Positions 51,570 to 61,050 of a stretch of 64,000 nt of DNA are shown piece after piece; within the stretch, counting starts at the first letter, position 1; every line of letters starts with the position of its first letter. Under the pieces are notes generated by a model, which worked only from the letters and a program-made list of their open reading frames with translations, did no database searches and had not been told where the DNA came from. A program made the translations under genes and the position numbers. This stretch comes from Deltaproteobacteria bacterium (lineage in GTDB: Bacteria; Desulfobacterota; Desulfuromonadia; Desulfuromonadales; JAAYDE01), in assembly GCA_016934985.1 (NCBI GenBank), contig JAFGRU010000014.1, positions 1 to 64,000 on the forward strand. The letters run 5' to 3'.

Positions 51570-52874
51570 TTACAGATGCGACCATTTGCGCTTTTCGCGC
51601 TCATCCATAACCTTGTAGGCGCAGTATTCTCCGCACATGGTGCAGGCGCCGTGTTCTTCATTGACGCCGGAAGAGTCCCGCAGGCGCCGGGCTTTTTCCG
51701 GGTCAATGGCCATTTTGTACTGACCTTCCCAGTCGAGGGCCTTGCGATAGCGGCTCATGGCCAGGTCCTTCTCCAGGGCACCGGGAACCCCTTTGACGAT
51801 ATCCGCCGCGTGGGCGGCAAGGCGGCTCGCCATAACCCCTTCGTGAACATCTTCGATACCGGGCAGGCAGAGATGCTCGGTAGGTGTCACATAGCAGAGG
51901 AAATCGGCACCGGCAGCGGCGGCAATGGCCCCGCCAATGGCGCAGGAAATGTGATCGTAGCCGGGCGCGATGTCGGTGACCAGAGGGCCGAGGACATAGA
52001 AAGGCGCCCCGTGGCAGAGCCGTTTCTGAAGCTGGATGTTGGTTTCGATCTGGTTCAGGGGAACATGGCCGGGGCCCTCGATCATGACCTGAATGCCGGC
52101 GTCCCAGGCACGCTGGGTCAGTTCACCGAGAAGGATCAGTTCGTGAATCTGGGCACGGTCGGTGGCATCGGCAATAGCACCGGGACGGAAACCATCGCCC
52201 AGCGAGAGGGTGGCGTCGTAGGGGCGCACGACTTCCAAAAGACGGTCATAAAATTCATAGAGCGGGTTTTCGGCATCGTTGTGAGCCATCCAACCACAAG
52301 TGAAAGAACCACCGCGGGAGACCACCTCCATGATGCGGCCTTCACGATCCATTCTCTCGACCGTACTGCGAGTCACGCCACAGTGGACAGTAATAAAATC
52401 AACGCCATCGTCGAGATGCTTGATAATGCCATCGAAGATTTCATCGACGGTCATATCAACGATCGCCTTTTTCTTGCGGGTAACCGTATCTACAGCTGCC
52501 TGATAAAGGGGCACACTGCCGATGCAGGCATCGGTTTCTTTTATGATGGCCTGGCGGATTTCATCAACCGGACCGCCGGTGGAAAGGTCCATGATGGCAT
52601 CAGCTCCGGCCGCTACGGCGACCCGGGCTTTTTCCAGCTCTTTGTCAATGCTGGTGTCGTCCTTGCTTGTCCCGATATTAGCGTTTACCTTGGTGCGAAG
52701 GCCCTTGCCAACCGCCAAAGGTTTGCCATGGGTATGCTTGATATTGTGACAGATGATAGCGGTTCCCTCGGCAATGCGCTGCCGCAGAATTTCAGGATCA
52801 ACATTCTCTTCCGCCGCCGCAAACTTTACTTCCTCGGTGATTTTTCCCTGGCGGGCTAACTCCAACTGCGTCAT
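51570..52874 (-). CDS. thiC: Phosphomethylpyrimidine synthase (ThiC)
   Basis: A 434-residue radical SAM enzyme that rearranges aminoimidazole ribotide to HMP-phosphate in thiamin synthesis. Seen are KVNANIGTS, DAIMDLSTGG, GVDFITVHCGVTR, SRGGSFTCGWMAHN, LSLGDGFRPG, EGPGHVPLNQI and the C-terminal [4Fe-4S] motif CTMCGEYC (CxxCxxxC). Paralogous benzimidazole synthases (BzaF) look alike; the thiED neighbour and the upstream TPP riboswitch favour ThiC. It lies 254 nt after thiED with a hairpin between, and starts after a GAGGAGGAC site. Confidence 0.88.
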   Translation of the reverse strand: MTQLELARQGKITEEVKFAAAEENVDPEILRQRIAEGTAIICHNIKHTHGKPLAVGKGLRTKVNANIGTSKDDTSIDKELEKARVAVAAGADAIMDLSTGGPVDEIRQAIIKETDACIGSVPLYQAAVDTVTRKKKAIVDMTVDEIFDGIIKHLDDGVDFITVHCGVTRSTVERMDREGRIMEVVSRGGSFTCGWMAHNDAENPLYEFYDRLLEVVRPYDATLSLGDGFRPGAIADATDRAQIHELILLGELTQRAWDAGIQVMIEGPGHVPLNQIETNIQLQKRLCHGAPFYVLGPLVTDIAPGYDHISCAIGGAIAAAAGADFLCYVTPTEHLCLPGIEDVHEGVMASRLAAHAADIVKGVPGALEKDLAMSRYRKALDWEGQYKMAIDPEKARRLRDSSGVNEEHGACTMCGEYCAYKVMDEREKRKWSHL

Positions 52875-53058
52875 AAAACTTGTCCTCCTCTGTTTTACGA
52901 AAATGCCTTTTCGTATTTTTCTTTTTAAAATTAGTGGCTTAAAAGCATTCCGAAAACAGAGATGCCCTGAAATGGAGCTATCCTAATTCAGGGCACGCAA
53001 GTTTTTCTTTGATTTTCCAAAGAAAACCAATTAGTATTCGCAATGCCACACACCCAAT

Positions 53059-53089
53059 GCCGGGGTCTTGGCCCCCAGCCAACCCCGGC
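53059..53089 (-). promoter_or_regulatory. Hairpin between thiED and thiC
   Basis: GCCGGGGTCTTGGC / GCCAACCCCGGC, a 12-bp stem with a bulge, in the thiED-thiC spacer on the minus strand. It has no T-run. It could be a processing or stability structure of the thi mRNA. Confidence 0.4.
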
Positions 53090-53128
53090 GCCTCTATATT
53101 AAAGCAAGACTTCTTTTTATCCTCTCTT

Positions 53129-54544
53129 TCAGATATCCAGTTTCAAAGAATGGAAAGCCGCCCGGAAATGATTGACCGGCCCATGGCCGGAACCAAAACC
53201 GGGAGCATGCCGAATAGCCTCGGTAATATATATCTTGCCTTTTTCCACTGCCCGCACCAGCGGTACCCCTTGGGCCAGGAAAGTGGCGATAGCTGCCGAA
53301 TAGGTGCACCCCGTCCCGTGGGTATGGGGGGTATCGAAGCGTTGCTCCCGGAAACGGTAGACTTTGCCGTTGGCCAATAACAGATCGACGGAATCCCCTT
53401 CGAGGTGCCCCCCTTTAACAAGAATGTTGCGAGCCCCCATGGAATGAAGCTGGAAAGCGGCTTTTTCCATGTCAGCTTCTTTTTTGATGGTCATCCCGGT
53501 CAATACCTCGGCCTCGGGGAGATTGGGGGTGATGAGGTAAGCCAGGGGCAGAAGCTCATCGCGCAGGGCGGCTACGGCATCGTCCTGCAGCAGTGATGCG
53601 CCTCCTTTGGCAATCATGACCGGATCGACAACTGCCGGCAGTGAATATTTACGGATATTTTCAGCAACGATACGGATAATTTCGGGCGAAAAGAGCATGC
53701 CGACCTTCAGGACATCAGCGCCGATATCTGAAAGAACGGCTTCGATCTGATCCTGAATGAACTCCGGAGGTGCCGGATGGATATTGCGCACACCCAGGGT
53801 GTTCTGAGCGGTCAGGGCGGTTATGGCGCTCATACCAAAACTGCCCAGCAGGGTCGAAACCTTGAGGTCGGCCTGAATCCCTGCCCCCCCTCCGGAATCG
53901 GACCCGGCAATGGTCAACATGCGGCCCCGCGGAAAGGGTTTAAGGCTGTTAAAGCTTAGTACGATCTCTCGGGCTGCCAGAGCCGGATCGGGATCGCCCA
54001 TAACCGCCGAAACCACGGCCAGGACATCCGCCCCGGCGGCGAGAACGCTGCGGGCGTTTTCACTGCTGATCCCACCGATGGCGACGATGGGAATTTTTAC
54101 CGCTTTGCGGATTTCAGCTAACCCTTCCGGACCGATCACAACCGCATTTTCCTTGGTCCCGGTGGGGAACATGGCGCCCACACCGATATAATCGGCTCCG
54201 TCCGTTTCCGCCTTGGCAGCCAGTTCAACAGTCCTTGCGGAAATGCCGATAATTTTGTCCTTGCCAAGGAGGCTGCGGGCCTCGCCGAGGCTCATATCTT
54301 TCTGGCCGAGATGCACACCGTCGGCGCCACAGGCCTGGGCCACCTCGGGGGTATCGTTAACGATAAAAAGGGCTTTGTGTTCCCGACATAAAGTGCACAG
54401 CTTTTTGGCTACGGCAATCCGCTCTTCGACAGACTTGTGCTTTTCACGATACTGGATCATGCGAGCGCCGCCGGCCAGAGCCGCAGCAACCTTGGCCTCC
54501 AGTTCGCCTTCACCACCAGTAATAACGTAAAGTCCTGTAATCAT
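53129..54544 (-). CDS. thiED: Bifunctional ThiE-ThiD (thiamin-phosphate synthase / HMP-P kinase)
   Basis: A 471-residue fusion. Residues 1-205 are ThiE: MITGLYVITGGEGEL, IQYREKHKSVEER, LFIVNDTPEVAQACGADGVHLGQ and GVGAMFPTGTKENA, with IPIVAIGGISSENA. From 212 the ThiD domain follows: MLTIAGSDSGGGAGIQADLK, ALTAQNTLGV, VVDPVMIAKGG, LITPNLPEAEVL and HTHGTGCTYSAAIA (catalytic GTGCT). It makes HMP-PP and then thiamin monophosphate. The start ATG 54544 follows TTAAGGAAATCG. It is preceded by the TPP riboswitch. Confidence 0.93.
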   Translation of the reverse strand: MITGLYVITGGEGELEAKVAAALAGGARMIQYREKHKSVEERIAVAKKLCTLCREHKALFIVNDTPEVAQACGADGVHLGQKDMSLGEARSLLGKDKIIGISARTVELAAKAETDGADYIGVGAMFPTGTKENAVVIGPEGLAEIRKAVKIPIVAIGGISSENARSVLAAGADVLAVVSAVMGDPDPALAAREIVLSFNSLKPFPRGRMLTIAGSDSGGGAGIQADLKVSTLLGSFGMSAITALTAQNTLGVRNIHPAPPEFIQDQIEAVLSDIGADVLKVGMLFSPEIIRIVAENIRKYSLPAVVDPVMIAKGGASLLQDDAVAALRDELLPLAYLITPNLPEAEVLTGMTIKKEADMEKAAFQLHSMGARNILVKGGHLEGDSVDLLLANGKVYRFREQRFDTPHTHGTGCTYSAAIATFLAQGVPLVRAVEKGKIYITEAIRHAPGFGSGHGPVNHFRAAFHSLKLDI

Positions 54545-54560
54545 AGCGATTTCCTTAATC

Positions 54561-54602
54561 CAAAAAAATAAAAATGCCGTGAACCTATTAGGTCCACGGC
54601 AT
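54561..54602 (-). terminator. Expression-platform terminator of the TPP riboswitch
   Basis: On the minus strand ATGCCGTGGACC pairs with AGGTTCACGGCAT (loop TAAT, one bulge) followed by TTTTATTTTTTT. It lies between the TPP aptamer and the thiED start, so TPP binding would promote termination. Confidence 0.8.
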
Positions 54603-54628
54603 ACAATGAGTATATTCCCTGTTGCGCC

Positions 54629-54725
54629 GCTTCCCTACGCCGGTATTATCCGGATCAGGTTCCAAGGGTCGTCTGCTTCTGGCAGAACTCTCAGTGTCCC
54701 ATGTAGACACTCCCCGCTCGGGCTT
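54629..54725 (-). promoter_or_regulatory. TPP riboswitch (THI element)
   Basis: The minus strand holds the conserved core: GGGGAGTGTC...ACTGAGAG, then ACCCTTGGAACCTGATCCGG and ATAATACCGGCGTAGGGAA. This is the canonical THI box. With the terminator at 54561-54602 it should shut down thiED (and probably thiC) when thiamin pyrophosphate is abundant. Confidence 0.92.
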
Positions 54726-54876
54726 TTGAGGTAAGCTACAGGAGTCGGTTGTTTTTGTCAATAAGTTTCAGTTAGATTGATTTATGGGCATTATAATTAC
54801 CTGGGGTTTTTTTTAGGATTTTGTTAATAATAAAAAAATTGATTTCAATCCTCCTTATAAAGAAAATTTGCGATCC

Positions 54877-56007
54877 ATGATGAATGCTTTCAGACCGACA
54901 TTTGTTGAAATCGACTTGGCGGCGCTCCACCATAATTTCGAACAGGCCAGAAAAGCCGCGGGCCAAAACAAAAAGATCATGACCGTGGTCAAAGCCGACG
55001 CCTACGGGCACGGCGCCGTGCCCCTGGCCATGGCGCTGGGCAAGTTTGGCGCCGACATTCTCGCCGTAGCCTTGACCGAAGAAGGCATGGAGCTTCGCCG
55101 GGCCGGTATCACACTGCCAATCCTGCTGTTCGGAGGCTTATTCCCCGGCCAGGAAGAAGCCATTGTCCGGCACCGGCTGACCCCCATCCTTTTCGATCTT
55201 GAGACAGCCCACAACCTCAACCGGGCTGCGCAAAAGGCTGGACAGCCTCAGCCCTTTCATCTCAAAATCGACACCGGCATGTCGCGGGTCGGCTTTTCGT
55301 GGCAAGACCTCGACAAAGTATTGAATGCCTTCAAAGACCTCCCCTTTCTGCAAATGGAAGGCGTGATTTCCCACATGGCCCTCGCCGACGAGTTTGAAGA
55401 ACCTTTCAACCAGGTACAGATCGAACGTTTCGGGAAGGCCTGCCATAAGATTCGCGAAGCCGGATTCGAGCCGCGCCTGCGCCACATCAGCAACAGCGCC
55501 ACCCTGTATTCCTGGGATGTGCCGGAATGCAACCTGGTGCGGCCGGGCATCACCCTCTATGGTTCACAACCCTCGGCGGGGTTTTACAAAAAACTCGATC
55601 TCAAGCCGGTCATGAGCCTGCGCAGCCAAGTCGCCATGATCAAAGAGGTGCCGCCCGGCACCGGCGTCTCTTATGGGCACCGCTTCGTCACCGACAAACC
55701 AACGGTTCTGGCGACCATCCCCATCGGCTACGCTGACGGCCTCAACCGCCGTCTCTCCAACTGCGGGGAGGTTATCATCCATGGCCAACGCGCCCCCATT
55801 GCCGGAACCATCTGCATGGACTGGACAATGATCGACGTCACCCACATTCCGAATGTCAAGGTCGGAGATGCGGTCACCCTCATGGGGCCGAGTGGGGACG
55901 AGTGTATTTCTGCCGAAGAATGGGCCGAAAAGGTCGGGACGATTTCCTACGAAATCTTCTGCCAGATCAGCAAACGGGTGCCCCGACATTACATAAACCA
56001 GCCTTGA
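54877..56007 (+). CDS. alr: Alanine racemase
   Basis: About 376 residues of PLP-dependent fold-type III enzyme, making D-alanine for peptidoglycan. The PLP Lys is in TVVKADAYGHGA. HLKIDTGMSRVGF, VRPGITLYGSQP, catalytic Tyr region GTGVSYGHRF, IPIGYADGLNR and AGTICMDWTMIDV follow the standard order. The start is uncertain: ATG 54877, ATG 54880 or TTG 54868; none has a clear ribosome site. Confidence 0.92.
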   Translation: MMNAFRPTFVEIDLAALHHNFEQARKAAGQNKKIMTVVKADAYGHGAVPLAMALGKFGADILAVALTEEGMELRRAGITLPILLFGGLFPGQEEAIVRHRLTPILFDLETAHNLNRAAQKAGQPQPFHLKIDTGMSRVGFSWQDLDKVLNAFKDLPFLQMEGVISHMALADEFEEPFNQVQIERFGKACHKIREAGFEPRLRHISNSATLYSWDVPECNLVRPGITLYGSQPSAGFYKKLDLKPVMSLRSQVAMIKEVPPGTGVSYGHRFVTDKPTVLATIPIGYADGLNRRLSNCGEVIIHGQRAPIAGTICMDWTMIDVTHIPNVKVGDAVTLMGPSGDECISAEEWAEKVGTISYEIFCQISKRVPRHYINQP

Positions 56008-56033
56008 CGGCAAGAGATTTTCTGGTTTAACTC

Positions 56034-56233
56034 CCCCTTGCAACGTAGCCGGAGCGAAGGGGCTATTTTAAAATCAGACGGGCAGTTGAACGGTTTTTGC
56101 GAATCCTGACCGTCTTTAAAATAGCCTTGTAGCGAAGGAAACCCGAAGGGCAAGTTGCGGGGTGTCCTTTTTCTGCTTACTCTTTTTAGACAAGTAAAAA
56201 GAGTAAGGCGCCGTCCGGGGGCGCAACCCCGGT
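56034..56233. repeat. 200-bp dispersed repeat, copy 1
   Basis: About 200 bp with roughly 75-80% visible identity to the copy at 60746-60948. Shared landmarks: CCCCTTG.A.CG.AGCCGGAGCG at the start, GACGGGCAGTTGA, GACCGTC, AACCCGAAGGGCAAG, an inner inverted repeat TACTCTTTTTAGAC/AAAAAGAGTA, and CGTCCGGGGGCGCAACCCCG at the end. There is no ORF. Confidence 0.72.
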
Positions 56234-56275
56234 ATCACCGAATGTACAAAAATAACAAGGCTCAAGACTAGCGAT

Positions 56276-57508
56276 ATGAACCACAAAACCACTTTTCTCG
56301 CCCTCGATCTCGGCACCACAACCCTGGCCGGCTATCTGCTCGACAGCGAAAATCGAATTCTGGCCAGAAAGTCCATTCAGAACCCCCAAAAGGCCCAGGG
56401 GCTTGACGTCATCAGCCGCCTTGAAGCAGCCTCCAAGGGCAACGGCAGGAAACTCCAAACTCTGCTCGCCGATGGCATCAGGGACCTCGTAACCGCCCTT
56501 GCCCATGATGCAGACGTCAGGATTGATTCAATCCAGGCTGCAGCTGCAGCTGGGAATTCCGCCATTTCCGCCCTGCTGTGCGGCAGGGACGTCACGCCCC
56601 TGCTCCTGCCCCCTCACCGCCTGCCGTCTGCCGAGGGAATACAAATCCGGCCCTCGGATCTCGATCTCGGGCTGCCGGCACCGCTCTTTCTCTTTCCCCT
56701 GGCCGGCGGCTTCGTGGGCGGGGACCTCGTGGCTTTTCTCTATGCCCAGGCTCCGGAACAAACTCCGGCTATGTACCTCGACATCGGCACCAACGGCGAA
56801 CTGGCCCTTTTTACCGGAGAAAAGTGGCTGGTCACCTCGGTCGCCGCCGGGCCTGCTTTTGAAGCGGCGGGCATCACCTGGGGCATGGCTGCTGCGAACG
56901 GCGCCATTGAAGGTGCTTATTTGGCCGACGACCGCCTGCGCATCACAACCATCGGCAAAAGCCCTCCTCGCGGCATCTGCGGCAGCGGCGTCGCGGAAAT
57001 CATCGCCGCCGGTCTGAATAGTGGGCTTGTGGAGCCGACCGGCACTATCCGCCGGGCTGAGGAAATCGAGACCAACCTCGCCTACCACATCAGGGAAAGC
57101 CTGGAGGGGCGCTCTCTCAGCATCTTCCGGAACGCCGAAACGGATATTTATCTCTCCCAACAGGACATCCGCAGTTTTCAGCTGGCCAAGGGCGCTATCC
57201 GGGCGGGCATTGAATGCCTTTTGGCCAAAGCGGCACTGCAACCGGCAGCTATCCGCCGCACCTACGTGACAGGCGCCTTCGGTCTTTCCATCCGCAAGGA
57301 GGTTCTGAAAACAGTTGCGATGCTTCCGCCAAAAATGTTAGATAATGTTGTTTTTGTCGCCGACGGCGTTCTGGAAGGTGTCCGCCACTTCCTCTTCGCC
57401 CCGGACGGCCATGCCGAGTTGCATAAACTGGCTAAAGCATTGGTCCCATTCCCCCTTTCGGGAACGCCTGCTTTTGAAAAGGCTTTTTTGCAGGCCCTCG
57501 ACTTTTAG
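56276..57508 (+). CDS. ASKHA-domain protein related to corrinoid activators (RACE, DUF4445)
   Basis: A 410-residue protein. It opens with FLALDLGTTTLAGYLLD (ATPase phosphate loop), followed by the second ATPase motif MYLDIGTNGELALF and AGPAFEAAGI, ending with GICGSGVAEIIAAGL and TYVTGAFG. This is the ASKHA/DUF4445 C-terminal module of reductive activators of corrinoid-dependent methyltransferases. The 2Fe-2S ferredoxin and linker domains that usually precede it are missing. No methyltransferase or corrinoid protein is in the window. It might use a separate ferredoxin. Confidence 0.75.
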   Translation: MNHKTTFLALDLGTTTLAGYLLDSENRILARKSIQNPQKAQGLDVISRLEAASKGNGRKLQTLLADGIRDLVTALAHDADVRIDSIQAAAAAGNSAISALLCGRDVTPLLLPPHRLPSAEGIQIRPSDLDLGLPAPLFLFPLAGGFVGGDLVAFLYAQAPEQTPAMYLDIGTNGELALFTGEKWLVTSVAAGPAFEAAGITWGMAAANGAIEGAYLADDRLRITTIGKSPPRGICGSGVAEIIAAGLNSGLVEPTGTIRRAEEIETNLAYHIRESLEGRSLSIFRNAETDIYLSQQDIRSFQLAKGAIRAGIECLLAKAALQPAAIRRTYVTGAFGLSIRKEVLKTVAMLPPKMLDNVVFVADGVLEGVRHFLFAPDGHAELHKLAKALVPFPLSGTPAFEKAFLQALDF

Positions 57509-57694
57509 CCCGGTTTTTTCATGATTATCATTGCTGATCCGGGCTAGCACCAGCGCAAATTTCGCCTTCCCGGCATGCCGTCCATGAAATTGCTATCATA
57601 ATGATTTTATTGACCATCATAGACGAGGGCAGCGGTTGAATAATTAACTTCCAGCCTTTCAACCTCATCCTCGATTGAGAAAGGAGTGTCATTG

Positions 57695-59257
57695 ATGCCT
57701 GGCATAAAAAGAGCTCTTTTGAGCGTTTCCGATAAAAACGGCATTGTTGATTTTGCCACCGGCCTGGCCGAGCTCGGCGTAGAGCTTCTCTCCACCGGCG
57801 GAACGGCCGCCCTGCTCCGCAAGGAAGGCCTCAAGGTCATGGATGTTGCCGAGTTTACCGGCTCTCCGGAAATCCTCGGCGGCCGGGTCAAAACCCTGCA
57901 CCCCAAGGTTCACGGTGGTATTCTCGGCATGCGCGCCAACCCCGAACACCTTCGCCAGATGGAGGAAAACAACATTGAAACCATCGATATGGTGGTAGTC
58001 AATCTCTATCCTTTCGAAGCTACGGTAGCGAAGCCGGACTGCACTCTTGAAGACGCCGTGGAAAATATCGACATCGGCGGCCCCACCATGCTGCGCAGCG
58101 CGGCCAAAAATCACCGTGACGTTGCGGTTGTAGTCGATCCTGCCGATTACACCCCCATCCTCGATGAAATTAAAAACCACGGCCAGGTCGGCGACCAGAC
58201 CCGCTTCAAGCTTGCCGTCAAGGTTTTCCAGCACACGGCCGCTTATGACGCCGCCATCTCCAACTATTTCGGCTGTCTTCTCGGCGAAGAAAAAGAAGAA
58301 TACCCGGCGACCTATACCGTGCAGTTCAAAAAGGCCCAGAACCTTCGCTACGGGGAGAACCCCCACCAGAGCGCCGCTTTCTATGTTGAAGCCCAGGTCT
58401 CGGAACCGTCCATCGCCACCGCCCGTCAGATCCAGGGTAAGGAACTCTCCTACAACAACATTGGCGATACGGACGCCGCGCTCGAATGCATCAAACAGTT
58501 CACCGAAGGACCGGCCTGCGTCATCGTCAAACACGCCAACCCCTGCGGAGTGGCTTATGGGGGGAACCTGCTCGATGCCTACAAGCGAGCCTTCTTCACC
58601 GATCCCGAATCGGCTTTTGGCGGCATCATCGCGTTCAACGGCGAACTGGATGCCGCCACGGCCAAGGCCATCGTTGACCAACAATTCGTCGAGGTAATCA
58701 TCGCTCCCCAGGTCACCGCCGATGCGGCGGCTGTTGTCGCCGCCAAGAAAAACGTGCGGCTGCTGGAGTGCGGCCAGTGGAGCACATATCCCGCCAGGCG
58801 TCTCGATCTCAAGCGTGTCAACGGCGGCCTCCTGGTTCAGGATGCCGACCTGGAGCTGCTGTCCGAAACACGTGTTGTCAGCGAACGCCAGCCGAGCGCC
58901 AAGGAAATGGAGGATATCCTCTTCACCTGGCGGGTGGCCAAATTCGTCAAGAGCAACGCCATCGTCTACGGCAAGGACCGCATGACGATCGGTGTCGGCG
59001 CCGGCCAGATGAGCCGGGTCAACTCGGCGCGCATCGCTATCATCAAGGCGGAGCAGGCCGGGCTCGAGGTCAAGGGGGCGGTGATGGCGTCCGACGCCTT
59101 CTTCCCGTTCCGCGACGGCATCGATGCCGCCGCCAAAGCCGGGATCACCGCCATCATCCAGCCGGGCGGCTCGATCCGGGACGAGGAAACCATTAAAGCC
59201 GCCAACGAGCACAACATTGCCATGGTCTTTACCGGCATGCGGCATTTCAGGCATTGA
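57695..59257 (+). CDS. purH: AICAR transformylase / IMP cyclohydrolase
   Basis: About 520 residues. The N-terminal IMP cyclohydrolase begins with [16 protein letters not shown] and [15 protein letters not shown], and [16 protein letters not shown] follows. The C-terminal AICAR transformylase holds [43 protein letters not shown] (catalytic Lys-His) and [18 protein letters not shown]. It completes de novo IMP synthesis. ATG 57695 is chosen as start, 8 nt after AAGGAG; the GTG at 57686 lies within the ribosome site. Confidence 0.95.
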   Translation: MPGIKRALLSVSDKNGIVDFATGLAELGVELLSTGGTAALLRKEGLKVMDVAEFTGSPEILGGRVKTLHPKVHGGILGMRANPEHLRQMEENNIETIDMVVVNLYPFEATVAKPDCTLEDAVENIDIGGPTMLRSAAKNHRDVAVVVDPADYTPILDEIKNHGQVGDQTRFKLAVKVFQHTAAYDAAISNYFGCLLGEEKEEYPATYTVQFKKAQNLRYGENPHQSAAFYVEAQVSEPSIATARQIQGKELSYNNIGDTDAALECIKQFTEGPACVIVKHANPCGVAYGGNLLDAYKRAFFTDPESAFGGIIAFNGELDAATAKAIVDQQFVEVIIAPQVTADAAAVVAAKKNVRLLECGQWSTYPARRLDLKRVNGGLLVQDADLELLSETRVVSERQPSAKEMEDILFTWRVAKFVKSNAIVYGKDRMTIGVGAGQMSRVNSARIAIIKAEQAGLEVKGAVMASDAFFPFRDGIDAAAKAGITAIIQPGGSIRDEETIKAANEHNIAMVFTGMRHFRH

Positions 59258-59365
59258 TAGAAGGTCATCAGACTGAAGACTGTTGGCTGTAAGAAAAATC
59301 TTTTACCTTCAGCCTTCTGTCATACTCCCTTCAACCGGTTCACCAATAAAGGGATCAAACTAATC

Positions 59366-60640
59366 ATGAAAGTTCTGGTTATCGGCGGCGGCGGCAGAGA
59401 GCACGCTCTGGTCTGGAAAATCGCCCAGTCGCCACTGGTGGATAAGGTTTTTTGCGCGCCGGGAAATCCCGGCATTGCCCAGCAGGCGGAATGCATCCCC
59501 CTCAAGGTAGATGATCTGGAAGGACTTCTGGCCTTTGCTAAAAAAGAGGCCATTGATCTGACCGTCGTCGGCCCCGAACTGCCCCTGACATTGGGCATAG
59601 TCAACCTGTTCCGCAAGGAAGGGCTGACCATTTTCGGTCCGGAACAGCAGGCAGCCCAGATCGAAGGAAGTAAGAATTTCTCCAAATCCCTCATGGCGAA
59701 ATACGGCATTCCGACCGCTGAGTTCGCGGCCTTCAGCGACTATGACCAGGCCGTGGCCTACGTCCGCAGCAAAGGGGCGCCCATTGTCGTCAAAGCCGAT
59801 GGCCTGGCCGCCGGCAAAGGGGTCTACGTGGCCCAGACCGAAGTCGAAGCCCTCGAGGCCCTCAAGGAGATCATGCTCGACGACGCCTTTGGCGAAGCCG
59901 GCACGCAGGTCGTGGTCGAGGAGTTTCTGAAGGGCGAAGAAGCCTCGTTTTTTGCCTTTACCGACGGCAGAAATATCCTTCCGTTGGTCTCGTCCCAGGA
60001 CCACAAACAGGTCTTTGACGGCGATCAGGGCCCCAACACCGGCGGCATGGGCGCCTATTCCCCCGCACCGGTGGTAACACCAGACCTCTACGAGGAGACC
60101 ATCCGCCAGGTCATCGAACCGACCATCCGGGGCATGGCTGCGGAAGGCTGTCCGTACAGCGGCATTCTCTTCGCCGGGCTCATGATCGACAACGGCAAAT
60201 TGAAAGTCCTCGAGTTCAACGCCCGTTTCGGGGACCCGGAAGCCCAGCCTCTGCTCATGCGCATGAAATCGGACATCGTACCGGTATTCATGGCCTGTGC
60301 CCAGGGACGCCTCGAACAGCAAGCCCTGGAATGGCACGACAAAGCCGCAGTCTGCGTGGTCATGGCATCGGGGGGTTATCCCGGTTCCTATGAAAAGGGG
60401 TTTGAAATCAGCGGCCTGGATGAAGCGGCCGAAATCGACGATCTCATGGTCTTCCACGCCGGAACACAACTCAAAGACGGCCGTGTCTGCAACTCCGGCG
60501 GCCGCGTTCTGGGCGTAACCGGCCTCGGCACGACCATTGCCGAAGCCATTGAAAAAGCCTACTCCGGAGTGCATACTATCAATTGGCAGGACGTCCGCTA
60601 CCGCACCGATATAGGGCAAAAGGCCTTGCGCAAACCTTAG
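59366..60640 (+). CDS. purD: Phosphoribosylamine-glycine ligase
   Basis: A 424-residue ATP-grasp enzyme of purine synthesis. MKVLVIGGGGREHALVWKI, VVGPELPLTLGIV, FGPEQQAAQIEGSKNFSK, VVKADGLAAGKGVYVA, SQDHKQVFDGDQGPNTGGMG and VLEFNARFGDPEAQ are all in order. It follows purH at 108 nt and precedes purE. The very long antisense frame is a coding shadow. Confidence 0.95.
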   Translation: MKVLVIGGGGREHALVWKIAQSPLVDKVFCAPGNPGIAQQAECIPLKVDDLEGLLAFAKKEAIDLTVVGPELPLTLGIVNLFRKEGLTIFGPEQQAAQIEGSKNFSKSLMAKYGIPTAEFAAFSDYDQAVAYVRSKGAPIVVKADGLAAGKGVYVAQTEVEALEALKEIMLDDAFGEAGTQVVVEEFLKGEEASFFAFTDGRNILPLVSSQDHKQVFDGDQGPNTGGMGAYSPAPVVTPDLYEETIRQVIEPTIRGMAAEGCPYSGILFAGLMIDNGKLKVLEFNARFGDPEAQPLLMRMKSDIVPVFMACAQGRLEQQALEWHDKAAVCVVMASGGYPGSYEKGFEISGLDEAAEIDDLMVFHAGTQLKDGRVCNSGGRVLGVTGLGTTIAEAIEKAYSGVHTINWQDVRYRTDIGQKALRKP

Positions 60641-61050
60641 TTTTAAAAAAAGGTAATGCCGTTCGCTATAATGGGTTTGCACCACCCATTTCAGGGGACG
60701 TATAAGTAAAGTTTTAAGTTGAAAGTGTTAAGTTTTAAGTATTTTCCCCCCTTGTACCGCAGCCGGAGCGGAAGGGACATTTTGAGAAAAAGACGGGCAG
60801 TTGAGCGTTTTTTGCGAATTCTGACCGTCCTCAAAAGGTCTCTGGGGCGAAGGGAACCCGAAGGGCAAGGTGCCGGGGCGTCCTTTTCTTTGCTTCTTTC
60901 TTTTTGACGTAAAAAGAAAGAAGGCGTCGTCCGGGGACGCAACCCCGCTGCTGCAAATCTTTAGTCTACGGTAAATGCCCTTTTAATGGGCGGTACGACC
61001 CCATTTAGCAGCACACTGGAATAGTCAAAAAACCAAGGAGCATGACAGTC
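60641..61050. other. Intergenic region holding repeat copy 2
   Basis: No gene. The 200-bp repeat at 60746-60948 fills most of the purD-purE gap; 50 bp of ordinary upstream sequence carries the purE ribosome site. Confidence 0.5.
60746..60948. repeat. 200-bp dispersed repeat, copy 2
   Basis: Matches the copy at 56034-56233. It contains an inverted repeat CTTCTTTCTTTTTGACGT/AAAAAGAAAGAAG and the closing CGTCCGGGGACGCAACCCCG. It carries no ORF of substance and is inserted in the pur operon. Confidence 0.72.

Noticed and set aside
51570-52874. The ThiC homologue being a benzimidazole synthase (BzaF)
   Set aside because: The operon with thiED and the upstream TPP riboswitch fits thiamin synthesis, and the motifs match ThiC; the paralogue remains possible only on a phylogeny.
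57689-60685. Long antisense frames of 521 and 441 codons opposite purH and purD
   Set aside because: Both lie fully inside well-conserved purine genes and carry no recognisable family; shadows.
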